Assembly: GCA_002376715.1 (NCBI GenBank)
Contig: DFOK01000033.1
Coordinates: 1 to 8,945 of the forward strand
Reading direction: 5' to 3'
DNA: 8,945 nucleotides
Source: Bacteroidales bacterium UBA3543
GTDB taxonomy: Bacteria > Bacteroidota > Bacteroidia > Bacteroidales > UBA932
In this document: in pieces, positions 1 through 7,022 of the stretch
How positions within the stretch are numbered: position 1 is the stretch's first letter
Layout: each line of letters begins with the position of its first letter
The notes under the pieces: model-generated
Database searches by the model: none
What the model was told of the DNA's origin: nothing
Seen by the model: the letters and a program-made list of their open reading frames with translations, nothing else
Program-made: the position numbers and the translations under genes

Positions 1-240
1 ATGGTAGAATACCAGCAGTATGTTGTTTTGGTCTTTATATTGAGGTACGTAGCCCTTTTTTATATCTTGGATACACTCCTCAGCATAACTGTAGAGGTTG
101 TTGTTGGCGCTGATATAGAGAAGCACCGATCTTACCTTTTTCTCTTCCGGATTTTCTTTGCAGGAAGTGACAGAGCAGGATGAAATGCAGGCGAAAAGCG
201 CAAAAAGCGATAAAATGCGAATAAATCCTCTTTTTTCCAT
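1..240 (-). CDS. Clostripain-like (C11 family) cysteine peptidase lipoprotein, N-terminal part
   Basis: Read on the minus strand, an ATG at 240-238 opens 80 codons with no stop before the window edge, so only the N-terminus is present. Residues 1-21 look like a signal peptide: basic start MEKRGFIR, then a hydrophobic run LSLFALFACISS. Two cysteines fit a lipobox, C22 (ISSC) and C27 (VTSC). C27 is followed by KENPEE, an acidic stretch of the sort that directs Bacteroidota lipoproteins to the cell surface. From about residue 36, VRSVLLYISANNNLYSY resembles the first beta strand of the clostripain fold (the family pattern is roughly 'tvlvYmaadNnL'). The catalytic His and Cys would lie outside the window, so activity cannot be judged. 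C11 peptidases cleave proteins after basic residues. The gene is divergent from the YtxH gene and is its own transcription unit. The family call rests on a short N-terminal match; the lipoprotein call is firmer. Confidence 0.72.
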   Translation of the reverse strand, partial: MEKRGFIRILSLFALFACISSCSVTSCKENPEEKKVRSVLLYISANNNLYSYAEECIQDIKKGYVPQYKDQNNILLVFYH

Positions 241-244
241 AACA

Positions 245-252
245 CAAAGGTA
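245..252 (-). promoter_or_regulatory. Candidate -7 element TACCTTTG for the clostripain-like gene
   Basis: On the minus strand TACCTTTG matches the Bacteroidota -7 consensus TAnnTTTG. It lies only 4 bases before the ATG at 240, which would give an almost leaderless transcript. No TTTG -33 element sits at the usual 19-21 base distance, so this may be a chance match. Confidence 0.35.
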
Positions 253-271
253 AAGAAAAAAATATATTTTG

Positions 272-279
272 TATATTTG
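272..279 (+). promoter_or_regulatory. Candidate -7 element TATATTTG for the YtxH/holin-like/DPP III unit
   Basis: TATATTTG matches the Bacteroidota -7 consensus TAnnTTTG and lies 47 bases before the ATG at 327, leaving a leader of about 40 bases. No good TTTG -33 box is seen at the right spacing. The surrounding 255-300 stretch is very AT-rich, so the match is suggestive only. Confidence 0.45.
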
Positions 280-326
280 TATCTAAACAATAATATAATT
301 TTTCAACCAGGTAACACGAATAGAGT

Positions 327-617
327 ATGAAACCGTCAACAGTTATCTCATTTTTGACAGGAGCGCTTGTAGGTGCGGCTGCCACTGCCATTTTTCTGTC
401 AACTGAAAAGGGCGAGCGAGCCCGTATAAAGATCAAGAGCACCATTAATGAGGGTGTGGATGCTGCCAAGAAGGGTTATGAATCGGCAAAGAGAGCAGTT
501 AAGGACTTTGCTGAGGATGTGGAAGATAAAATCCATAAGGAGTCTTCAGATATCAGACGTAGGGCAAGAAAAGCCAGTGAAGCTGCCAAGGCCGCTGTAG
601 AGGAGTCTCTCAGATAA
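327..617 (+). CDS. YtxH-like small membrane-anchored protein
   Basis: A 96-residue protein with the YtxH-like layout. It has a single N-terminal hydrophobic, Gly/Ala-rich segment (about residues 5-24, FLTGALVGAAATAIFL), then LSTEKGERAR, which resembles the 'aPksGkeTR' stretch that follows the membrane segment in YtxH proteins. A long charged, Ala/Lys/Glu-rich helix (about 33-96) is likely to form a coiled coil, and there is no catalytic motif. YtxH proteins are linked to envelope and general stress in Firmicutes; their role in Bacteroidota is not established. Here it would be anchored in the inner membrane with the helix on one side. It is the first gene after the divergent promoter region, and the next gene, also a small membrane protein, begins 9 bases after its stop, so the two probably form one operon. 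The ATG at 327 is the only start that includes the membrane segment. Confidence 0.8.
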   Translation: MKPSTVISFLTGALVGAAATAIFLSTEKGERARIKIKSTINEGVDAAKKGYESAKRAVKDFAEDVEDKIHKESSDIRRRARKASEAAKAAVEESLR

Positions 618-626
618 TTTTTGCTT

Positions 627-992
627 ATGGATTCCAGAACTTTTCTCGGGCCTCTCGAGGATATCGGCAATTCAGTAAAAGATTATGCCGGCAATCGTCT
701 AGACCAGCTCAAACTCAAAACGACTAAGCGCCTATCCGCTTCACTTGCGGTGTTGTTCGCTTGGGTTGTCATTGTTATGGTCATATTGGTCGCTTTTTCT
801 TTCCTGGCATTGGCGCTTGGTGCCTGGCTCGGAGAGATTCTAGGCTCCCAGGCTTATGGGATGCTCATCATATCAGGTATATTCCTTGTCGTCGCCCTTG
901 TGCTCTTCCTGTTGAGGAAGCGTATTTTCGTCAATGGGCTGGTAAGGGCTTTCATTAGTATATTTTTTGAAAAAAATGAAATTAGTGAATAG
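627..992 (+). CDS. Holin-superfamily-III-like (phage holin family) membrane protein
   Basis: A 121-residue protein read from the ATG at 627; a TTG at 621 is in frame but unlikely. Residues 1-36 form a charged amphipathic region with a DYAGNRLDQLKLKTTKR stretch. Two membrane helices follow, at about 38-68 and 78-97, joined by a short Gly-containing turn, and then a basic tail (RKR at 97-99). This architecture matches the 'phage holin family' or Holin-X superfamily III proteins that commonly sit beside YtxH genes in Bacteroidota. Despite the name, these chromosomal copies are not evidence of a prophage: no lysin or other phage gene is nearby. The function is unknown; an envelope stress role is inferred from the neighbour only. 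The gene's last codons (976-992) overlap the start of another open segment in a different frame. Confidence 0.75.
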   Translation: MDSRTFLGPLEDIGNSVKDYAGNRLDQLKLKTTKRLSASLAVLFAWVVIVMVILVAFSFLALALGAWLGEILGSQAYGMLIISGIFLVVALVLFLLRKRIFVNGLVRAFISIFFEKNEISE

Positions 993-1173
993 AATGGGGA
1001 AGGATTACACAAACATTAAGACAATGAAACAGCTTGAGTTGCAGATAAGACAACTCGAAAATGATGCTGTAAAGTGTGAAGACATCATTCGGAAGGATCT
1101 TGAATATGCCGCCTATTTTTACAGACCCAGAAGATTGATAAGCTCCATTGGGGTATTTATAAAACATTTTGTT
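976..1173 (+). other. Small open segment fused in frame to the DPP III gene
   Basis: From an ATG at 976 (another at 967; a further one at 1024) the reading frame runs without a stop straight into the dipeptidyl peptidase III gene. The encoded stretch has protein-like composition: MKQLELQIRQLENDAV from 1024 is an amphipathic helix, followed by YFYRPRRLISSIGVFIKHF. It overlaps the end of the holin-like gene by 17 bases, as a translationally coupled third gene of that operon would. It is not part of the peptidase family, whose lipoprotein signal peptide begins at 1174. It may be a former small third gene that has lost its stop, a functional upstream ORF reading into the peptidase, or a non-coding leader that happens to stay open. 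The sequence alone does not decide. The 967 start would give a 733-residue product with the signal peptide buried internally. Confidence 0.45.
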
Positions 1174-3168
1174 ATGAATTTTTTCAGAAGTATGGTTATT
1201 ATATTGGGGCTCGGAGTAGCCCTTAACGCCTGTTCATCAGGTGAGGATCAGAAGGAGTTCATCTATTCGATTGATCAATTTGCAGATATTGAGGTGTTGA
1301 GATACCAGATTCCCAATTGGGATGCTCTTACCCTTCAACAGAAGGAGTATGTTTACCATTTGTCGGAAGCTGCTAAAGCCGGTCGTGATATAATCTGGGT
1401 ACAGAATTTCAAGTATAATCTCCCGATCCGAAAAGTGTTGGAAGCGATAATTGAGAAATGTGAAGGTAAGTCAGGTACTGAATTTGACGAATTTATGATC
1501 TATGCGAAGAGAGTATTCTTTAGCAACGGCATCCATCATCACTATGCTCTTGATAAGATTATTCCGGGATGTTCAATGGATTTTTTTGCTTCGCTTATGG
1601 ATGAAGCAGGATGTTCTGAGGCTAAAGAGGAACTCCTTCCTATAATTTTTGATCCTGCACTCTATCCTCAAATGGTGTATCAGGGTACTGACAAGGATCT
1701 TGTAGCTGCCTCTGCAGTCAATTTTTATGAAGGAGTGACTACTGCTGAAGTCAATGCATTTTACGATGCCCGTGAAGTACCGGGCGATCCGCGCCCGATT
1801 TCACATGGCTTGAACAGCCGGCTCGTAAAGGTGGATGGAAAGATAGTGGAGCAGGTGTATAAAGTTGACGGTCTCTATGGTGAAGCTCTCAAAGTCATTA
1901 TAGGCCATCTCGAAGCTGCCGCAGAAGTAGCAGAGAATGATCTCCAAAAACGATATATTGCTGAATTGATTGAGTACTATAAGACAGGTGATCTGCATAT
2001 CTGGGACCGGTACAATGTTTCCTGGGTGTCGGATGTGGATTCAGATATCGACTTTATCAATGGATTTGTTGAGGATTACAGCGACCCTCTAGGCCGCAAA
2101 GCTACTTATGAAGGTATTGTGCAATACCGTGACAAGGAGGCCTCACGCCGTACTGAGATCATTAGCGAAAATGCCCAGTGGTTTGAAGACAATTCTCCTG
2201 TTGATCCCCGTTTCAAAAAGGCTGAGGTAAAGGGTGTTTCCGCAAAAGTTATCAATGTAGCCTGCATTGCGGGTGACAATTATCCTGCCACAGCCATCGG
2301 AATTAATCTTCCCAATGCTGCCTGGATACGCAAGGAACACGGTTCCAAATCAGTGACCATCGCCAACATAACAAAAGCCTATGATAAGGCAACCGAGCAG
2401 AGTCCTAAGAGCGTTCTGACGGAGTTTGCATGGGACCAAGAGGAGATTGATTTCTGCAAGAAATATGGCTCTGAAACAGGTGATCTCCATACAGACCTAC
2501 ACGAATGTCTGGGCCATGGTTCCGGCCAGCTGCTTCCAGGTGTTTCACCCAATGCCCTCAAAGAGTTCAGTTCAACTATTGAGGAATCACGTGCCGACCT
2601 ATTTGCTCTTTACTATATTGCAGATCCTAAACTCGTGGAGCTTGGTATTCTCGATAACCCTGAGGCTTATAAGGCAGAGTATATGAACTATATCCGTAAC
2701 GGTATCTTTACTCAGTTTACAAGAGTGGAACTGGGTAAGACCAATACACAGGCTCATATGCAGAATCGCAAACTCATCTCTGAGTGGGTGTTCGAACATG
2801 GACAGGATGAAAATGTCATCGAGAAAAAAGTTCGTGACGGAAAGACTTATTTTGTCATTAATGACTTTGAGCGTCTGAGAGAGTTGTTTGGAGACTTTCT
2901 GTGTGAAATACAGAGGATCAAATCTGAGGGCGATTATGAGGCAGCCAAGACTCTTGTGCTAAAATATGCCGTTAATATTGATCCGGATCTTCACAAAGAG
3001 GTGAGGGAGAGATATGCGCAACTCAACCTCAAGCCCTACCGTGGCTTTATCAATCCCGATATTGTGCCCGTGGAGAAAGATGGCAAGGTGATAGACTACA
3101 AGATTGTCTATGGTGAGAGTTTCATAGATCAGATGATGGAATACGGACGCAAATATGCTACTTTGTAG
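1174..3168 (+). CDS. Dipeptidyl peptidase III (M49 family) lipoprotein
   Basis: A zinc exopeptidase that removes dipeptides from the N-terminus of short peptides. From the ATG at 1174 it has 664 residues, close to the roughly 675 of the characterised Bacteroides thetaiotaomicron enzyme. The zinc motif HECLGH is at residues 443-448 (ligands H443 and H448, catalytic E444), and the second motif EESRAD at 470-475 supplies E471. The 28-residue spacing from the first His to this Glu equals that in the Bacteroides enzyme, which also has Cys in its HECLGH. The start is chosen because MNFFRS, a hydrophobic run and the lipobox LNAC (C20) form a lipoprotein signal peptide directly after it. The reading frame stays open upstream to 967 (733 residues), but that would bury the signal. 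The mature end CSSGEDQKE is acidic, consistent with surface export. The gene ends just before a strong terminator and probably shares the transcript of the YtxH and holin-like genes. Confidence 0.93.
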   Translation: MNFFRSMVIILGLGVALNACSSGEDQKEFIYSIDQFADIEVLRYQIPNWDALTLQQKEYVYHLSEAAKAGRDIIWVQNFKYNLPIRKVLEAIIEKCEGKSGTEFDEFMIYAKRVFFSNGIHHHYALDKIIPGCSMDFFASLMDEAGCSEAKEELLPIIFDPALYPQMVYQGTDKDLVAASAVNFYEGVTTAEVNAFYDAREVPGDPRPISHGLNSRLVKVDGKIVEQVYKVDGLYGEALKVIIGHLEAAAEVAENDLQKRYIAELIEYYKTGDLHIWDRYNVSWVSDVDSDIDFINGFVEDYSDPLGRKATYEGIVQYRDKEASRRTEIISENAQWFEDNSPVDPRFKKAEVKGVSAKVINVACIAGDNYPATAIGINLPNAAWIRKEHGSKSVTIANITKAYDKATEQSPKSVLTEFAWDQEEIDFCKKYGSETGDLHTDLHECLGHGSGQLLPGVSPNALKEFSSTIEESRADLFALYYIADPKLVELGILDNPEAYKAEYMNYIRNGIFTQFTRVELGKTNTQAHMQNRKLISEWVFEHGQDENVIEKKVRDGKTYFVINDFERLRELFGDFLCEIQRIKSEGDYEAAKTLVLKYAVNIDPDLHKEVRERYAQLNLKPYRGFINPDIVPVEKDGKVIDYKIVYGESFIDQMMEYGRKYATL

Positions 3169-3197
3169 TTTTTTGTGAGAATATTTTATGATTCATG

Positions 3198-3230
3198 GCC
3201 CCGACGGCGATAGCTGTTCGGGGCTTTTTT
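3198..3230 (+). terminator. Rho-independent terminator after the DPP III gene
   Basis: Seven-base perfect arms GCCCCGA (3198-3204) and TCGGGGC (3218-3224) enclose a 13-base loop and are followed by six T (3225-3230). It lies 29 bases after the DPP III stop and separates that unit from the nucleotide-sugar genes. Confidence 0.9.
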
Positions 3231-3236
3231 ATTCCA

Positions 3237-3270
3237 TTGTGGGTACAAGTCAAAAAAAAGAGTAAATTTG
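3237..3270 (+). promoter_or_regulatory. Candidate promoter of the epimerase-ugd operon
   Basis: TAAATTTG at 3263-3270 matches the -7 consensus TAnnTTTG. A partial -33 element, TTG (3237-3239), lies 23 bases upstream, slightly longer than the usual 19-21. The position just after the terminator and 32 bases before the ATG at 3303 supports it. Confidence 0.55.
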
Positions 3271-3302
3271 TAAGATAAATAAGCAGAATTCAAGGTTTGA
3301 AA

Positions 3303-4355
3303 ATGAATATACTTGTAACCGGGGCAGCTGGATTTATTGGCGCAAATCTTATAAAAGAGATTTTCCGCAGATTTGACTGTCCCGCAGTGATGGGTATCGA
3401 CAATATGAACGATTATTACGATCCCCGTCTCAAGGAGGCCAGGCTGGAGGAGTTGTTATCGTATGAGGACTTTATATTCATCAAAGGCAATATTGCTGAC
3501 AAGGAGTTAATAGATCGTGTTTTTAACCAATATGAGCCACAGATTGTGGTCAATATGGCTGCACAAGCGGGTGTTCGTTATTCCATTATCAATCCGGATG
3601 CCTACATTGAGGCCAATTTGATCGGTTTTTACAATATTCTGGAGGCCTGTCGCCACTCATATGAGAGGTATCAAGGGGGTGTGAATCATCTTGTGTTCGC
3701 TTCTTCATCTTCAGTTTACGGATCCAATAAAAAAGTGCCTTATTCTACTGATGATAAGGTTGACAATCCGGTGTCGCTCTACGCTGCCACGAAAATGAGC
3801 AATGAACTGATGGCACACGCCTATTCCAAACTTTACGACATCCCTTCTACCGGGTTGCGTTTTTTTACAGTTTACGGTCCTGCAGGTCGTCCCGATATGG
3901 CCTATTTTGAGTTTACCGATAAACTGCTTAAGGGTGAGAAGATTCAAATCTTCAATTACGGCAATTGTCAGCGTGATTTTACCTATATAGATGACATAGT
4001 GGAAGGTGTGGCCCGAGTTATGCAGAAGGCTCCTGAGAGGTCGGTTGGGGAAGACGGACTTCCTATTCCTCCTTATGCTATTTACAATCTTGGTAATAAT
4101 TCTCCTGAAAATTTGCTCGATTTCATTGCCATTCTTCAGGAGGAATTAGTACGAGCAGAGGTGTTGCCGGCCGATTATGATTTTGATTCGCTTAAGAAAT
4201 TTGTGGCTATGCAGCCCGGCGATGTGCAGGTAACATTTGCTGATACTTCAGCTCTGGAGCGAGATTTCGGCTTTAAGCCCTCAACGCCGCTACGGAAGGG
4301 TTTACGTGCATTCGTAGAGTGGTATAAGGATTTTTATTTAAGAAATAATAGATAA
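3303..4355 (+). CDS. NAD-dependent epimerase, UDP-glucuronate 4-epimerase family
   Basis: A 350-residue short-chain (SDR) sugar-nucleotide epimerase, predicted to interconvert UDP-glucuronate and UDP-galacturonate in the cytoplasm using bound NAD. Visible motifs are the Rossmann GAAGFIG at 7-13, AAQAGVRYS at 86-94, the Ser-rich active-site strand SSSSVYG at 134-140, the catalytic pair Y160 and K164 (YAATK), and RFFTVYGPAGRPDMA at 186-200. The GVRYS and GRPDMA signatures are those of the glucuronate 4-epimerase group rather than of GalE. The neighbouring dehydrogenase, starting 14 bases after this stop, makes UDP-glucuronate, which fits the predicted substrate. The start is the ATG at 3303, with an AAGG 7 bases upstream that could serve as ribosome binding site; a TTG at 3297 is in frame but adds only two residues. 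Substrate specificity is inferred from motifs and context. A related 4-epimerase acting on another UDP-hexuronate remains possible. Confidence 0.88.
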   Translation: MNILVTGAAGFIGANLIKEIFRRFDCPAVMGIDNMNDYYDPRLKEARLEELLSYEDFIFIKGNIADKELIDRVFNQYEPQIVVNMAAQAGVRYSIINPDAYIEANLIGFYNILEACRHSYERYQGGVNHLVFASSSSVYGSNKKVPYSTDDKVDNPVSLYAATKMSNELMAHAYSKLYDIPSTGLRFFTVYGPAGRPDMAYFEFTDKLLKGEKIQIFNYGNCQRDFTYIDDIVEGVARVMQKAPERSVGEDGLPIPPYAIYNLGNNSPENLLDFIAILQEELVRAEVLPADYDFDSLKKFVAMQPGDVQVTFADTSALERDFGFKPSTPLRKGLRAFVEWYKDFYLRNNR

Positions 4356-4369
4356 AACAGATAACAGAT

Positions 4370-5602
4370 ATGAAAATTGCAGTAGCAGGTACAGGATATG
4401 TCGGACTTTCGATAGCAACATTATTGAGCCAGCGTCACACTGTAGTAGCGGTGGATATTATTCCCGAAAAGGTGGAAATGATCAATCGCAGGCAGTCGCC
4501 CATTCAGGACGAATATATAGAGAAATATTTTGCTGAAAAGGATCTCGATCTTACGGCGACGCTCGATGCCGAAACGGCATATAAGGATGCCGATTTTGTG
4601 GTGATAGCCGCTCCTACCAATTACGATTCAAAACTAAATTTCTTTGACACTTCGGCAGTAGAGACGGTGATCCAAACAGTGATGAAATATAATTCCGATG
4701 CAATGATGGTCATCAGGAGTACCGTTCCGGTTGGATTTACCGTGCAGGTGCGTGAAAAATATGATTGTGACAACATAATGTTTTCACCTGAGTTTCTTCG
4801 CGAATCCAAAGCCCTTTATGATAATCTTTATCCCTCCCGCATAATAGTCGGGACCGATAAAGGCAATCCCGGACTTATGAAGGCAGCCCGCACATTTGCC
4901 TCTCTTCTCAATGAAGCCTCCCTCAAGCCCGATGTAGCAACTATTTTCATGGGATATACTGAGGCTGAGGCGGTCAAACTCTTTGCAAACACATTTCTGG
5001 CACTCAGAGTCTCTTTTTTCAATGAACTGGACACTTACGCAGAGATGAAGGGGCTCGATACTCGGGAGATAATCCACGGTGTTAGTCTTGATCCGCGCAT
5101 AGGTGACTACTACAACAATCCCTCTTTCGGTTATGGAGGGTATTGTTTGCCTAAGGATACCAAACAATTGCTGGCCAATTATGCAGATGTCCCGCAAGAT
5201 CTGATGCGTGCGATAGTGGAATCCAACAGAACCAGGAAAGAGTTCATTGCCGACAGAGTACTTGAGATGGCAGGCTATTATGTGGCCAACTCAGCTTATG
5301 ACGCAAAACGGGAACGTGAATGTATCATTGGAGTTTACCGTCTGACCATGAAGGCACATTCCGATAATTTCCGTCAGAGTTCAATACAGGGTGTTATGAA
5401 GCGTATAAAGGCAAAAGGGGCAACAGTCATCATATACGAGCCTTCTCTCAAGGACGGAACCACATTTTTCGGTTCCAAGGTGGTAAATGATCTTGAAGAA
5501 TTCAAGTCCAGAAGCCATTCCATTATAGCCAATCGTTATGACAGTGTGCTGGATGATGTTCGTGAAAAAGTTTATACTCGAGACATATTTCACAGAGACT
5601 GA
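4370..5602 (+). CDS. ugd: UDP-glucose 6-dehydrogenase
   Basis: A 410-residue nucleotide-sugar dehydrogenase that oxidises UDP-glucose to UDP-glucuronate with two NAD+. The N-terminal NAD domain has GTGYVG at 7-12 and an acidic D29 closing the second strand (VVAVD). Active-site features follow in order: FSPEFLRES (138-146) with E141 and E145, K203 and N207 in the AVKLFANTFLALR helix, and the thiohemiacetal cysteine C259 in GYGGYCLPKDTKQL. The C-terminal substrate-binding domain is present (IIGVYRLTMK, then the VIIYEP strand), so the enzyme appears complete. Its length is slightly above that of E. coli Ugd (388 residues). It follows the epimerase by 14 bases, and both should be on one transcript supplying hexuronates for capsule or lipopolysaccharide. 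No glycosyltransferases are adjacent, so the operon is probably a stand-alone precursor module. The family also contains UDP-N-acetylhexosamine dehydrogenases, but the short 388-410 form fits Ugd. Confidence 0.92.
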   Translation: MKIAVAGTGYVGLSIATLLSQRHTVVAVDIIPEKVEMINRRQSPIQDEYIEKYFAEKDLDLTATLDAETAYKDADFVVIAAPTNYDSKLNFFDTSAVETVIQTVMKYNSDAMMVIRSTVPVGFTVQVREKYDCDNIMFSPEFLRESKALYDNLYPSRIIVGTDKGNPGLMKAARTFASLLNEASLKPDVATIFMGYTEAEAVKLFANTFLALRVSFFNELDTYAEMKGLDTREIIHGVSLDPRIGDYYNNPSFGYGGYCLPKDTKQLLANYADVPQDLMRAIVESNRTRKEFIADRVLEMAGYYVANSAYDAKRERECIIGVYRLTMKAHSDNFRQSSIQGVMKRIKAKGATVIIYEPSLKDGTTFFGSKVVNDLEEFKSRSHSIIANRYDSVLDDVREKVYTRDIFHRD

Positions 5603-5606
5603 TGCC

Positions 5607-5637
5607 GTGGTACGTGGTACGGGGTACGGGGTACGGG
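5607..5637 (+). repeat. GTAC-containing heptamer tandem repeat
   Basis: Four contiguous heptamers, GTGGTAC twice (5607-5620) then GGGGTAC twice (5621-5634), followed by a partial GGG. The array begins 4 bases after the ugd stop and is G-rich on the plus strand. It lacks long arms for a stable hairpin, so it is not an obvious terminator. Confidence 0.8.
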
Positions 5638-5727
5638 TGTAGTGGGGCTTGGAAGGAATGAGCTGTGGTTATGTGAAGAAATGCAAAGTAATCGATGTGT
5701 GTTGGGTGATAAAATGATAGTTATGAA

Positions 5728-5735
5728 TATATTTG
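5728..5735 (+). promoter_or_regulatory. Candidate -7 element TATATTTG for the nuclease operon
   Basis: TATATTTG matches TAnnTTTG and lies 61 bases before the ATG at 5797. A partial -33 element, TTG (5702-5704), is 23 bases upstream. A second, one-mismatch element (CACCTTTG, 5763-5770) lies nearer the gene with no matching -33 box. The rest of 5638-5796 shows no gene, RNA or terminator that I can support. Confidence 0.45.
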
Positions 5736-5796
5736 CAGGGTTAAAAGTTCGGAGCAGTAATACACCTTTGCGGTAAAAAAACAGATAAATAGAGAT

Positions 5797-6999
5797 ATGA
5801 AATTTTCCGGAATCAAGAATAATCCAATACCATTTCTAGCGGCTGTTTTGCTATCGTCGCTACTTATTTCATGTTGCAAGCCCAAGGAAGAGCTTTCACT
5901 TTCCATATTGCTGCCGGAGGCTGAATATACGGCAGGCAGCCAGTTTATATCCATTAAGGCTTCAGGCGACTGGACTTTGACTATCGAGAGTTCCAGCACT
6001 GCATCTGCCGACTGGGTATGGCTCACTTCTTATTCCTCCAATGATCGTCAAATCTCATTGCGTGGCAGCGGAAATTCCAATAATATAGCGTTAAATTGGG
6101 ATGCGAACGATTCACAGGATGCACGTAACTGTATTTTGACACTAAGTAGTGCGGGCGAACGTGTACAACACAACTTCTCGCAGAAGGGTTCGGATAAGAT
6201 TGACGGCATAGCCACGGAACTTAAGAGTGACAAATTGACCAATTGGCTCGAGCTTCCTGCTACAAAGGAGGGTGATGGACTCTACTTCATTACCCATAGC
6301 GCCACCATCGGAGGAAAGTATGGCCGCAATTACTCATTCTACTGGGACCCCAAGGCACTTGTAGCTCACTGGGTGGCTTATCCGCTCAATAGAGGACTCA
6401 TCAGCACCGGTAGTCGGACTGATCTCTGGGACCTCAATCCCAAGGTGCCACGTCAATATCAACCGGTACTTTTGAGAGGCTACAGCGGCGGGACATTTCA
6501 GAGAGGACATCAGCTCCCTTCAGCTGACCGCTATTCTTATGAAGCCAATGTCCAGACCTTCTATGGCACCAACATAACCCCTCAAAGAGGAGCCCTAAAC
6601 GAGAATATCTGGGCTACTCTTGAGAGCACAGTACGTGACTGGTCGAAAAACCTGGACACCCTGTATGTGGTTACCGGCTGTGTGATCGAAGGTAGTACTG
6701 AATTTGTCAATGACAACGAAGGGAAGAAGGTTACTGTGCCTACCGGTTACTATAAGGCGCTTTTGGGCTATAAGCAGAATGCCTCCATCGGTGGCTCTAC
6801 CAAAGGTTTTGTGGGTATTGCCTTCTATTTTGATCACAAAGGCTACTCCAACGACTACACTACAATGATGAAACAGTCGATGACCATATCCGCTCTTGAG
6901 AAGAAAGTCGGTGTGGACTTCTTTGTCAATTTACCTGCCAAAATAGGAGCAGATCTTGCCCAAAAGGTGGAAACCAACATCGATTCTTTCTGGAAATAA
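5797..6999 (+). CDS. BACON-domain DNA/RNA non-specific endonuclease lipoprotein
   Basis: A 400-residue exported nuclease of the Serratia/NucA (Endonuclease_NS) family, expected to cleave DNA and RNA without sequence preference. Residues 1-25 are a lipoprotein signal with lipobox LISC (C26). The mature start CCKPKEE is acidic and Lys-rich, suggesting surface display. Residues about 33-130 look like a BACON domain (SGDWTL, then ADWVWL, ending VQHNFSQKG), common in Bacteroidota surface proteins and often linked to glycan or mucin binding. The nuclease domain spans about 145-400. The catalytic base is H238 in QRGHQLPSADR, with TNITPQ at 258-263, N268 (metal ligand) and E276. The H-to-N spacing of 30 and N-to-E spacing of 8 match Serratia nuclease H89, N119 and E127. 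The usual DRGH reads QRGH here (Q235 for D86). It leads a three-gene run; the next gene starts 23 bases after its stop. Confidence 0.92.
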   Translation: MKFSGIKNNPIPFLAAVLLSSLLISCCKPKEELSLSILLPEAEYTAGSQFISIKASGDWTLTIESSSTASADWVWLTSYSSNDRQISLRGSGNSNNIALNWDANDSQDARNCILTLSSAGERVQHNFSQKGSDKIDGIATELKSDKLTNWLELPATKEGDGLYFITHSATIGGKYGRNYSFYWDPKALVAHWVAYPLNRGLISTGSRTDLWDLNPKVPRQYQPVLLRGYSGGTFQRGHQLPSADRYSYEANVQTFYGTNITPQRGALNENIWATLESTVRDWSKNLDTLYVVTGCVIEGSTEFVNDNEGKKVTVPTGYYKALLGYKQNASIGGSTKGFVGIAFYFDHKGYSNDYTTMMKQSMTISALEKKVGVDFFVNLPAKIGADLAQKVETNIDSFWK

Positions 7000-7022
7000 A
7001 TATAAACAAATAATAATCTGTT

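Noticed and set aside
80..469. 129-codon open frame on the minus strand overlapping the YtxH gene
   Set aside because: It lies antisense to a well-supported coding gene, and the real minus-strand gene in this area starts at 240 in another frame with a clear lipoprotein signal.
627..992. Prophage remnant suggested by the 'holin' label
   Set aside because: No lysin, structural, integrase or attachment sequence is nearby; holin-superfamily-III-like proteins beside YtxH are ordinary chromosomal genes.
4784..5197. 137-codon open frame antisense to ugd
   Set aside because: It lies wholly inside ugd, covers its active-site codons and encodes no recognisable domain; it is a shadow of the true gene.
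5603..5640. Terminator after ugd
   Set aside because: The G-rich heptamer array can form only a 4-5 base stem and no T run follows it.
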